From Lysobacter concretionis Ko07 = DSM 16239 (GTDB taxonomy: Bacteria; Pseudomonadota; Gammaproteobacteria; Xanthomonadales; Xanthomonadaceae), in the NCBI RefSeq assembly GCF_000768345.1, contig NZ_AVPS01000001.1, positions 62,001 through 126,000 of the forward strand: a DNA stretch of 64,000 bases. The letters run 5' to 3'. The notes beneath the pieces are model-generated. The model did not search any database, was not told the origin of the DNA, and saw only the letters and a list, made by a program, of their open reading frames with translations. Each line of letters begins with the position of its first letter. Positions within the stretch are counted from its first letter, which is position 1. Shown one piece after another: positions 38,701 to 48,601 of this stretch. The position numbers were made by a program, and so were the translations under genes.

Positions 38701-41700
38701 CTCGGCAACACCGGCGACGGCATTGAGCTGGTCCAGGTTCACCGCATCGGTGCCCTCGGTGCCGGCCGCGACGTTGGTGATCTGGCGGTCACCGGCATCG
38801 CCGCCGCCGACCGAGACACTGTTGCTGCGGTCGGTTTCCGAGTTCGCACCCAGCGCCACCGAATTGGTGTGGCCGGCATCGGCCCCCATGCCCAGCGCTG
38901 TGCTCTGCTGGCCAAAGGCCATGCTGTCGGCGCCCAGTGCGGTGCCGTCGTCACCGAAGGCCCAGCTGTTGCTGCCCACTGCGACGGTGTTGTAGCTCTC
39001 TATACCCCAGCTGCCGAGGCCGGTCTCGGCACCGGCGCCGATCGCCACGCTGCTGTCGCCTGCCGCCGACGCGCCCGCGCCGACGGCCACGTTGCCATCG
39101 TTGTAGGCGCTGGCGCCGTAGCCGATCGCCGTCGACACCTGGCCTTCGGCATAGCTGGTTCCACCCAGGGCCAAGGCACCGTCGCCCACGGCAGCGGCCT
39201 GATAGCCCCCCGCCAGCGATTGCTCGCCCTCCGCGTAGGACACCACGCCCAGCGCCGTCGACAGGTCGCCGGCGGCTTCGGCGCCGACGCCGAACGCCGA
39301 TGCCGCCAGACCATCGGCCTGTGCGCTTGCGCCTACGGCCGTTCCGCCGACTCCGGCACTGGTGGCCGCGGTCTCGATCGGACCGTTCGGGCCGGTCAGC
39401 AACGGGTCGCCGTTTTCGTCGACCGCAACACCACCGACCGCCACGCTGCCCGCGCCCTCGGCCTGGGCGCCGGCACCGTAGGCGGCGCTGTTGAGGCCCG
39501 ATGCCGAAGCCGCGTAACCGGTCGCCGTGGCGTAATTGCCGGTCGCCACGGCGTTGTAGCCGCTGGCCGAGCTGAACTCGCCGACTGCGACCGCGCCGCT
39601 GCCGAACGCCGACGCACCGATGGCACCGGCGTAGCTGCCGGAGCCGATCGCGGTGGTGTAGTCGCCGTCGGCCAACGCGTTGGAGCCGGCCGCGACCGCG
39701 TCTTCACCTTCGACCAGGGCCTCGTTATCGCCGCTGGCCTTGAAGTGCCTGCTGGTTTCCTCGGCCGCGGCGGCGACCGCGTCGAGCTGGTCCAGGTTCA
39801 CCGCATCGGTGCCCTCGGTACCTGCCGCCACATTGGTGATCTGGCGCTCGCTGCCGGCGCGGCCGACCGACACCGTGTCGGCACGGTCCGCGGTCGAGTC
39901 CGAGCCCAATGCCACGCTGTTGTCGGCCTTTGCGGAGGAGAAGTTGCCCAGTGCCGTGCTGTTGAAGCCGCTCGCACTGGCGGCACCGCCCACCGCCGTG
40001 GCGTAGTCGCCCGACGCCTCGGTCGGGATGAAGCCCCAGAACGCGCCACCCACCGCGACGCTGTTGTCGCCGCTGGCGATCGCGTTGGAGCCCACTGCGG
40101 TGGCGTCGTAGTTGCTCGCGCTGGAGCCGAAGCCCACTGCCGTCGCCGACTCCATCGCGGCGTCCGCGCCGTAGCCCAGTGCGGTCGTGCCGAACTCCGA
40201 CGCGCTGCTGTACCCGCCGTACGCCGCCGAGCCGTCCCCCGACGCCTCGCTGCGGAAGCCGGCCGTCGTCGCCTGCAGGCCGGATGCCGAAGCCTCCGAA
40301 CCGCTGGCGGTGCTGTAGTCGCCGCTGGCATCGGCCAGGGCGCCGAGCGCCGAGGCCTGCTCGCCGGATGCGCTGGCCTGGGTGCCGATCGCGGTGGCCG
40401 ATTCACCGGTCGCCTGGCTGTCGGCGCCAAACGCCGCGGCGTTGGTGCCCAGGGCGAGGGCGTTCAAGCCCACCGCGGTGGCGCCGTCGGCGATCGCGAA
40501 ACTGCCTGCGCCGTACGCCGACGCGCCGTCGCCAATCGCGTTGGCGGCCTCGCCGGCTGCCGTCGCATCGTCGCCCTCGGCGTAGGCACCGGCATCGCTG
40601 TTGTCGCTGCCGGTGGCCTGGAAGTACTTGCTGGTTTCCTCGGCGACGGCGGCGACCGCATCGAGCTGGTCGAGGTTCACCGCATCGGTGCCCTCGGTGC
40701 CGGCGGCGACGTTGGTGATCTGGCGCTCGTTGCCGACATAACCCACCGAAACGGTGTCTGCACGGTCGGCGACGGAGTTCGCGCCCAGCGCGACGCTGTT
40801 GTCGGCATCGGCGTAGGCCAGGAAACCGACGGCCGTGCTGTCTTCGGCCGCCGCATAGCTGCCGCTGCCCAATGCGCTCGCTCCGTCCGCGTCAGCCACT
40901 GCGACCGCCCCCACGGCCGTCGACTGCACGCCCCAGGCTTCCGCCTGCGCGCCGATCGCGCTGGCACCCGGATCCGCCGCCGTGGCGCTTTCGCCGACGG
41001 CGGTACTGCTTTCGCCATACGCCCAGCTGTTCCAGCCCAGCGCAGTGGCGTAGTCCGCCGTTGCCCAGGCGCCGTTGCCGAACGCAGAGGTGCCGGTGCC
41101 GCTGGCGCGGTTGTTGATGAGGCCGAAGTAGGTGCTGCCACCCACGGCGGTGCTTTCCTCGCCGCTGGCCTGTGCCGACTCACCCAGGGCGGTGCTGCTG
41201 GCACCGCTGGCGGTTGCCGCGGCACCCAGGGCGGTGGCGTAGTCGTTGGAGGCCACCGAGCCGTAACCGATGGCCGAGGCCAGGAAGCCATCGGCTTCGG
41301 TGTAGCTGCCCACGGCCGTGGCGCCGTCACCGGTCGCCGAGCTGCGGAAACCGGAGGCGGTGGCCTGGGTTGCATCGGCCACGGACTCCGTGCCGGCCGC
41401 CGTGCTGTAGGCGCCGTCCGCCTGTGCGTTGCTGCCGACCGCCATGGCCCCGGTCGCGCTGGCACCGGCGTGCTCGCCGATGGCGACGCTGGATGCGCCG
41501 TCCGCCTGGCTGAATGCACCGCTGGCCACGCTGTTGTTACCGGTCGCCACGGCGTTGTAACCGTTGGCCGAGCTGAACTCGCCGACCGCGACCGCGCCGC
41601 TGCCGAACGCCGACGCGCCGAGCGCGCCCGCATAACTGCTGGAACCGACCGCGGTGGTGTAATCGCCGTCCGCCATCGCGTTGGAACCGGCCGCGACCGC

Positions 41701-42633
41701 GTCTTCGCCCTCGCTCAGCGCCTCGCCGTCACCGCTGGCCTTGAAGAACCGGTCGGTGGTTTCGGCAACCGCCGCGACGGCGTCGAGCTGGTCCAGGTTC
41801 ACCGCATCGGTACCCTCGGTGCCGGCGGCGACGTTGGTGATCTGGCGTTCGTTGCCGCTGCTGCCGACCGACACGCTGTCGGCGCGATTGGCGATCGAGT
41901 CGGCGCCCAGCGCCACGCTGTTGGTGGCCTGGGCCTCGGCGTAGTTGCCCAGGGCGGTGCTGTTGTTTCCCATCGCCCAGGCGGCGCCACCGACCGCGGT
42001 GGAATAGTCGCCGGATGCCTCGGTGGACAGGTAGCCACCGAGTGCCCCGCCGACCGCGACGCTGTTGAGGCCGCTGGCCCTGGCGTCCTGACCGCTGGCC
42101 AGGCTGTTGGCCCCCGAGGCGGTGGCGTCGCTGCCCAGCGCGGTGCTGTTGCTGCCCGTCGCCCGGGTGGAGTTGCCGACCGCGGTGCTGTTGAAGGCCG
42201 TGGCCTGCGAGTTGCCGCCCAGTGCGGTGGAATACGCGCCGGTCGCCGAAGCGGAGTATCCGGCAGCCAGCGCGGTGGCTCCGCGGGCGCGGGCCAGGGC
42301 ACCGACCGCGGTCGCTCCGGCCTGCTGCGCGCTGGCGCTGCTGCCCAGTGCCGTCGTGTCCGCTCCGCTGGCCGTGCTGTAGGTGCCGGCGGCCATGGCG
42401 TGATTGCCCAGCGCGATGGCGCCTTCGCCGCAGGCCAGTGCCTGCTCGCCAAAGGCGAACGCCAGCGCGACGGCGGTATCGGAGGTGGTGTCACAGGTTT
42501 CGGCGGCCATCACCGGCGCGGCCGTCCCCATCGCCAGGGCGGCGGCAAGGGCGAGGTAAAGCGGGGCGCGGGGCGCCTGGCGGGCTGCAACTGCCGATCC
42601 ACGGCGAGCGCGGGCGTACTTCGAGACGGACAT
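35716..42633 (-). CDS. Giant YadA-like trimeric autotransporter adhesin
   Basis: A 2305-residue surface adhesin of the type Vc (trimeric autotransporter) class. The signal peptide ends near residue 43 (APVMAA). The body is built of hundreds of YadA-head-type short repeats (AxGxxAxAxGxxSTAxG), interrupted by seven neck/stalk motifs of the form GNERQITNVAAGTEGTDAV at about residues 268, 644, 938, 1290, 1627, 1910 and 2140. A Pro/Gly/Ser linker (about 1985-2045) precedes the last head. The C-terminus has YTD-type coiled coil and the YadA anchor (about 2235-2305, GVGVGFQNGASALSVGYQ) ending in FGW. Only two cysteines are seen, Cys47 and Cys68, near the tip. ATG 42633 follows GAGGGGAAACCACC. TamA/TamB or BamA would assist its insertion. 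Confidence 0.95.
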   Translation of the reverse strand: MSVSKYARARRGSAVAARQAPRAPLYLALAAALAMGTAAPVMAAETCDTTSDTAVALAFAFGEQALACGEGAIALGNHAMAAGTYSTASGADTTALGSSASAQQAGATAVGALARARGATALAAGYSASATGAYSTALGGNSQATAFNSTAVGNSTRATGSNSTALGSDATASGANSLASGQDARASGLNSVAVGGALGGYLSTEASGDYSTAVGGAAWAMGNNSTALGNYAEAQATNSVALGADSIANRADSVSVGSSGNERQITNVAAGTEGTDAVNLDQLDAVAAVAETTDRFFKASGDGEALSEGEDAVAAGSNAMADGDYTTAVGSSSYAGALGASAFGSGAVAVGEFSSANGYNAVATGNNSVASGAFSQADGASSVAIGEHAGASATGAMAVGSNAQADGAYSTAAGTESVADATQATASGFRSSATGDGATAVGSYTEADGFLASAIGYGSVASNDYATALGAAATASGASSTALGESAQASGEESTAVGGSTYFGLINNRASGTGTSAFGNGAWATADYATALGWNSWAYGESSTAVGESATAADPGASAIGAQAEAWGVQSTAVGAVAVADADGASALGSGSYAAAEDSTAVGFLAYADADNSVALGANSVADRADTVSVGYVGNERQITNVAAGTEGTDAVNLDQLDAVAAVAEETSKYFQATGSDNSDAGAYAEGDDATAAGEAANAIGDGASAYGAGSFAIADGATAVGLNALALGTNAAAFGADSQATGESATAIGTQASASGEQASALGALADASGDYSTASGSEASASGLQATTAGFRSEASGDGSAAYGGYSSASEFGTTALGYGADAAMESATAVGFGSSASNYDATAVGSNAIASGDNSVAVGGAFWGFIPTEASGDYATAVGGAASASGFNSTALGNFSSAKADNSVALGSDSTADRADTVSVGRAGSERQITNVAAGTEGTDAVNLDQLDAVAAAAEETSRHFKASGDNEALVEGEDAVAAGSNALADGDYTTAIGSGSYAGAIGASAFGSGAVAVGEFSSASGYNAVATGNYATATGYAASASGLNSAAYGAGAQAEGAGSVAVGGVAVDENGDPLLTGPNGPIETAATSAGVGGTAVGASAQADGLAASAFGVGAEAAGDLSTALGVVSYAEGEQSLAGGYQAAAVGDGALALGGTSYAEGQVSTAIGYGASAYNDGNVAVGAGASAAGDSSVAIGAGAETGLGSWGIESYNTVAVGSNSWAFGDDGTALGADSMAFGQQSTALGMGADAGHTNSVALGANSETDRSNSVSVGGGDAGDRQITNVAAGTEGTDAVNLDQLNAVAGVAEETSKHFKASGDGEALVEGEDAVAAGSDAMADGDYTTAIGSSSYAGATGASAFGSGAVAVGEFSSASGYNAVATGDNSLASGSNSEATGDSSVAIGGRINAFDANGNPVEVNTVASALGATAVGAGSLASGIGSSAVGVLSEANGYAASAFGYGSIANGEYASSFGHAAGASGDYSVAVGGPADLIPGWGLLVYTRASGLSSAAFGAGAIAAGDFSTANGSLSEASGEMSTALGYFAYAPAINASALGANAWASGDNSTAVGYYSTSYGDDSVAIGYYSTADADNSVALGANSVADRADSVSVGDVGNERQITNVAAGTEGTDAVNLDQLNAVADAAGETSRLFQASGDGEAMVVGEESVAAGSHALADGDYSTALGSTSSAIGEGASALGSGATAIGLRSTASGFDAVATADHASAYGAGSQASGENATATGANSNASNEYASATGAESEASGLFATATGAAAIASGDGSVATGSLSEASGLESTASGFFSLASGEVATALGAESIASGTASAAVGFRAEAGGDFSTALGGLSVASGYNSTAVGSASTAEGEDSTAIGADSLAEADGSVALGVGAYADRVNSVSVGSIGNERQITNVAAGTFDTDAANLFQLGSMASALGGGAGFSGGLFTAPSYMIQGASYTNVGAAFSAIDVELGIINAVLDSLPPGLAKPRQPRGAAVAAAQPVASPDPAVATGAAADTASGIGTGASSGSGSGTVATNLPGGSGTGMSMGTGSHAADPDDIAIGNNAVVNAANSTAVGNNSFVDAAASDAVAIGADTSVTATGGTALGQGASASEQGAVALGQGSVADEANTVSVGSADNQRRVTNVAAGTSATDAANVGQVQAGNTATLASAQGYTDTTATQTLTSAYNYTDTSTTNALNSAKAYTDQRISLLNDDFTALRGEVSERFNQVDHRFDQMGAMSAAMLNMATSAAGIRTQNRVGVGVGFQNGASALSVGYQRALSDRATVTFGGAFSGDDTSVGAGVGFGW
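38463..38690 (-). repeat. Internal near-identical adhesin segment, copy B
   Basis: About 230 bp encoding the block around SGYNAVATG, FGSGAVAVGEFSS, DGDYTTAIGS and GEALVEGEDAVAAGS. It is nearly identical in DNA to 39535-39750 and 41524-41750. It follows stalk motif 4. Confidence 0.8.
39535..39750 (-). repeat. Internal near-identical adhesin segment, copy C
   Basis: Second copy of the ~230-bp segment, in the same frame and orientation, right after stalk motif 3. Long stretches match 38463-38690 base for base, so exchange between copies would delete or duplicate about 1.07 kb. Confidence 0.8.
41524..41750 (-). repeat. Internal near-identical adhesin segment, copy A
   Basis: Third copy, following stalk motif 1. 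The protein block reads GEALSEGEDAVAAGSNAMA here and GEALVEGEDAVAAGS in the others. In-frame exchange with copy B or C would remove about 3.06 or 2.0 kb of the adhesin gene. Confidence 0.8.
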
Positions 42634-42878
42634 AGGTGGTTTCCCCTCTGCGTTTCCATTCGGAGCACTGCCGAGCAGGTCGGCAATGCCCCCCGAGTCA
42701 CACCTCCGTCCCCGATCCCCTGGATTTCCGACTCGCAGAGCCGGAACAGCGGAGCTGGATGGCCCGTGCCGGATGGAGCGCCAGGCACGAACCGGGGGAG
42801 CCGCCGAAGTGCGTGCGACCGCGATGGAACTGCGGCCGCATTGCCGTTAGCGATAACACAGAATCTGACCGGGACGTG

Positions 42879-42906
42879 AACATATGCGTGACGTATTTAG
42901 TCACAA
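42879..42906 (-). promoter_or_regulatory. Putative adhesin promoter
   Basis: On the minus strand TTGTGA (42906-42901), a 16-base spacer and TATGTT (42884-42879), inside the most AT-rich stretch of the 42634-43358 gap. The start would be near 42872, leaving about 240 nt of leader. The spacer and -35 coincide with an inverted repeat. Confidence 0.45.
42888..42904. promoter_or_regulatory. Operator-like inverted repeat 1 at the adhesin promoter
   Basis: GTGAC-GTATTTA-GTCAC: 5-bp arms with a 7-base AT-rich centre, overlapping the -35 and spacer of the putative adhesin promoter, a position suited to repression. A matching site lies 62 bp upstream. The N7 spacing does not fit the CRP/Clp consensus TGTGA-N6-TCACA. 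Confidence 0.5.
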
Positions 42907-42949
42907 TCGTTCGCGACAAGAGCTTGAAAGCCCGCCGTTTCGAGCTTTC

Positions 42950-42966
42950 ATGACAAATAACGTCAC
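42950..42966. promoter_or_regulatory. Operator-like inverted repeat 2 upstream of the adhesin promoter
   Basis: ATGAC-AAATAAC-GTCAC, the same arms and spacing as 42888-42904 with one arm base changed. The two centres are 62 bp apart, close to six helical turns, so bound dimers would face the same side of the DNA. Between them TGAAAGC (42925-42931) and GCTTTCA (42944-42950) form another 7-bp inverted repeat. Confidence 0.5.
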
Positions 42967-43013
42967 TTTGGAATTGTGCGCTGCATCACGATGTGGCGCA
43001 GAGCGTCAGGTAG

Positions 43014-43065
43014 CCGGAAGCGCCCGGATTGCGGCCGTCCGGCCGCCGCACGCACCCGCTTCCGG
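43014..43065. repeat. Nested inverted repeat in the adhesin/sigma intergenic gap
   Basis: Outer arms CCGGAAGCG (43014-43022) and CGCTTCCGG (43057-43065), inner arms GCGGCC (43031-43036) and GGCCGC (43041-43046). It is GC-rich with no T-run and may insulate the two divergent transcription units. The rest of the gap 42967-43305 holds nothing I recognise. Confidence 0.4.
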
Positions 43066-43305
43066 GCCGCTTCGGCGACGCCATCGCGCTGGATCCCGGC
43101 GGGGCGTAATTCGTCGACAAACGGGCCGGTCTGAGGCTTAGCGTGGTGCCCCGAGGCGGAGGACTTTGGCCAGACAGGCAGTGGCAGACCTCAGCAAAGA
43201 AGCCCGGATTCCCATCGCCCGGGCGGGAAGACATCTCTTCCAGACCGCTCTTGCCCAACCCCCGCCACCGGATTTTCCTGACGCTGCAAGGGCGGGAAAT
43301 CCGCG

Positions 43306-43333
43306 TTGCCTCTCCGTACCGACGCGCTATAGT
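43306..43333 (+). promoter_or_regulatory. Putative promoter of the ECF sigma-kinase operon
   Basis: TTGCCT (43306-43311), a 16-base spacer and TATAGT (43328-43333), with a start expected near 43340 and the sigma gene ATG 19 nt later. It looks like a housekeeping-type promoter, consistent with constitutive sigma made inactive until the kinase signals. Confidence 0.45.
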
Positions 43334-43358
43334 CGGGAACCGCACCGGGGCGAGCACG

Positions 43359-43931
43359 ATGGCCGACAGTGGCGACATCACCCAACTTCTCGACGAGGCG
43401 CGCAACGGCGACCGGGGCGCGCTCGACAACGTGCTGGCCACGCTCTACCAGGAGTTGCACACCCTGGCCCGACGCCAGCTCGCCGGCCAGCGCGGGCAGA
43501 CCCTGGACGCCACCGCGCTGGTGCACGAGGCCTACCTGAAACTGTCGGGCAAGCGCGAGGCGAAGTTCGACGACCGCGCGCATTTTTTCGCCTATGCCGC
43601 CTCGGCGATGCGCTCGGTGGTGGTCGACTACGCCCGCCAGCGGCTGGCCCAGAAGCGCGGGGGCGACCTGCACCGGGTCACCGACCTGCCCGAGGACCTG
43701 GAAGGCGGGCTGCGGCTGGACGACGACATGCTCGCACTCGACATCGCCCTGACCAAGCTGGCCGCGGTCGACGCACGGCTGGCCCATGTCGTGGAGCTGC
43801 GCTACTTCGGCGGCCTGTCCGAACTGGAAATTTCCGCACTGCTGGAACGTTCCGAACGCAGCATCCGGCGCGACTGGCAGAAGGCGCGGATGTTCCTGCT
43901 GGCCTCGCTGCGCGACGAATCGGAAACCTGA
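43359..43931 (+). CDS. ECF-type sigma-70 factor (TIGR02999-like), candidate kinase-activated sigma
   Basis: A 190-residue ECF sigma factor with regions sigma2 (about 25-95) and sigma4 (about 130-185, SELEISALLERSERSIRRDWQKARMFL as the helix-turn-helix region, read in two helices). The start ITQLLDEARNGDRGALDNVL is typical of the TIGR02999 family. In region 2.2 the usual acidic DAED-type motif reads DATA (residues 50-53, in LDATALVHEAYLKL), with Thr52 in place of an acidic residue. In the EcfP/EcfK type, a partner Ser/Thr kinase phosphorylates a threonine in this region to restore negative charge for RNA polymerase binding. A Ser/Thr kinase gene lies 85 nt downstream. No anti-sigma factor is nearby. 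Confidence 0.9.
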   Translation: MADSGDITQLLDEARNGDRGALDNVLATLYQELHTLARRQLAGQRGQTLDATALVHEAYLKLSGKREAKFDDRAHFFAYAASAMRSVVVDYARQRLAQKRGGDLHRVTDLPEDLEGGLRLDDDMLALDIALTKLAAVDARLAHVVELRYFGGLSELEISALLERSERSIRRDWQKARMFLLASLRDESET

Positions 43932-44016
43932 CCGGCCGGTCCTGCGGATCGTCGCCGGTCGGGCGCCAACGGAGCTTCCCCATGACAGCGATTCGCCCCC
44001 CGACGGCCTTCTGAAC

Positions 44017-46872
<2,856 letters not shown>

Positions 46873-46935
46873 GCCGCCCGGGAGCCTTGGCCGGCAGCCC
46901 CGCCCGGGCGTTCTCCGGCCCGGTAGTCCCCTCGA

Positions 46936-47574
46936 TCAGGCCTTGGCGGCAGGCCCCAGCGGCAGCAGGGGTTGTTGCGGCTCGATCCGGCCCTCGCCGC
47001 GGGTGACCTTCTTGTACTCGGCGCGCGATACCGACAGATAGCGCTCGTTGCCGCCGATCTCGACCTGCGGTCCGTCGCGCACCGCCCGGCCCTGCCCATC
47101 GACCCGTACCGTCATGGTCGCCTTGCTGCCGCTGTGGCAGATCGTCTTGATCTCGCTGATCTCGTCGGCCCAGGCCAGCAGGTACTGGCTGCCCTCGAAC
47201 AGCTCGCCACGGAAATCCGTGCGCAGGCCGTAGCACAGCACCGGAATGTGGAACGCATCGACCACCTCGGTCAGCTGCCACACCTGCGCCTTGTGCAGGA
47301 ACTGCGCCTCGTCCACCAGCACGCAATGCAGCGCGCCGTGGGCGGCGATATCGGCCGCCACCAGCGCCTGCAGGTCCTGCCGCGGATCGAACGCGATCGC
47401 CGGCGCGCTCAGGCCGATGCGCGATGCCACCGTACCGCTGCCGGCGCGGTCGTCCAGCCGCGGCGCCAGGATCGCCACCCGCATCCCGCGCTCGCGGTAG
47501 TTGTGCGCGGACTGCAGCAGTGTGGTGGTCTTGCCGGCGTTCATCGCCGAATAATAGAAATAGAGCTTCGCCAT
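46936..47574 (-). CDS. tdk: Thymidine kinase
   Basis: Salvage phosphorylation of thymidine (type II TK fold). The 212 residues contain the P-loop SAMNAGKTT (9-17), the catalytic VLVDEAQFL block and the C-terminal lid [19 protein letters not shown]. The structural zinc site is degenerate: the family CxxC reads CHSG and the second pair is VSRA, leaving one of the usual four ligands. Convergent with the kinase gene. The basic C-terminal tail is rich in Pro/Leu and not conserved. Confidence 0.94.
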   Translation of the reverse strand: MAKLYFYYSAMNAGKTTTLLQSAHNYRERGMRVAILAPRLDDRAGSGTVASRIGLSAPAIAFDPRQDLQALVAADIAAHGALHCVLVDEAQFLHKAQVWQLTEVVDAFHIPVLCYGLRTDFRGELFEGSQYLLAWADEISEIKTICHSGSKATMTVRVDGQGRAVRDGPQVEIGGNERYLSVSRAEYKKVTRGEGRIEPQQPLLPLGPAAKA

Positions 47575-47719
47575 GCGGGCAGTTTAGGTGCTGCCCCCTG
47601 CCGACGACACTGCCGGCAGGGGACCGGGGGAGTAGATCCGCGGAGCCTGGGCAACCCGATCTTTTGTTGCGGGCAACTGCCATGGACCTTGCGGGCCTCG
47701 GCGGTAAACCCAGGCTTCC

Positions 47720-48490
47720 CTACTGTGGGGAATCCACCGCCGGGTCAGGCTTGTCGGCTTCCGGAGCCGTTGGCGCAACCGCTGCAGCCCCACCCCGCAC
47801 GGTCTCCGTTTCGCCCACCTCGACCCGTCCCACCCGCGGGTCCATCCAGACCCGGTCGTGCCACTGGGCATACTGCTTCGGGTCCCAGTAGCGCGGGTCG
47901 TAGAACGTCGAGCCGTCGATCGTCAGCGGCACGCCGCCCGGTCCGGGCACGGTGATCTTGAGCGAACCGACGGAGCCCAGCCGGCTGCCGGTGGTCTGGC
48001 TGAGCGCACGGCGCAGCACGGCGGCGATGCGCGGCTTGGCGGCGGCGTCGCCATAACGTGCATAGATCGCCCGGCCTTCGTCCAGCGCGCGTTCGCGGTC
48101 GCCCTCCTCCAGCGCCTGCCAGTACTGCTCGCGGAACCGCAGGAACCCGCGGTAGCCGCGCTCGGCCGCCAGATCCATCCATGCGTAGGCCAGCGCCGGA
48201 TCCCGGGTGACGCCCTCACCCTTCCACAGCATCTCGGCGACCATCGCCTGGGACGCCTTGTCGGCGTAGTACGCGGCGCGCCGATAGTATTTCAGCGCCT
48301 CCTCGTAGTGCCCCGCCTCGTATGCCTCCAGCCCCCGCATCCGGTTCTGCAGGTCGGGGTGCGCGGCCAGGAAACCGGCCGACAGCATCAACGGGTCCGC
48401 CGTCGGATCCTGCAGCGGGCGCGTATCCGCAGCCACCGCGACCGAAAGGCAGGACGCCAGTGCCGCACCCAGCAAGACCGACTTCAACAT
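47720..48490 (-). CDS. Exported Sel1/TPR-like repeat protein
   Basis: A 256-residue precursor with a signal peptide (about 1-19, LSVAVAA). The middle has Sel1/TPR-type repeats (YEAGHYEEALKYYRRAAYYADKASQ and PALAYAWMDLAAERGY), followed by a basic segment and a Trp/Tyr/Asp-rich stretch (FYDPRYWDPKQYAQWHDRVW), then an Ala/Pro/Glu tail. Function unknown. ATG 48490 is preferred over the ATG at 48499 because GGGGA lies nine bases before it. Divergent from rep. The longer frame upstream reads through the start of rep and is not coding. Confidence 0.75.
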   Translation of the reverse strand: MLKSVLLGAALASCLSVAVAADTRPLQDPTADPLMLSAGFLAAHPDLQNRMRGLEAYEAGHYEEALKYYRRAAYYADKASQAMVAEMLWKGEGVTRDPALAYAWMDLAAERGYRGFLRFREQYWQALEEGDRERALDEGRAIYARYGDAAAKPRIAAVLRRALSQTTGSRLGSVGSLKITVPGPGGVPLTIDGSTFYDPRYWDPKQYAQWHDRVWMDPRVGRVEVGETETVRGGAAAVAPTAPEADKPDPAVDSPQ

Positions 48491-48601
48491 GCGCCGCATT
48501 CCCCAAAACCGTCGATGGATCGTGGCGTCGAGAATACCCGCTGGACACGGAAGCGGCGGGTAGACTGCCCGGCCCGTTCGTCTTGCGGCAATGGTCCTCC
48601 C

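Noticed and set aside
36646-42879. Uninterrupted plus-strand reading frame of 2077 codons opposite the adhesin gene
   Set aside because: Its protein is Arg/Gly/Ala-rich with no recognisable domains or export signal and mirrors the adhesin repeats in the complementary strand; it is a by-product of GC-rich codon use and the periodic repeat.
42888-42904. CRP/Clp binding site at the adhesin promoter
   Set aside because: The GTGA and TCAC halves are one base different and the spacer is longer than the N6 of TGTGA-N6-TCACA, so the classical site does not fit.
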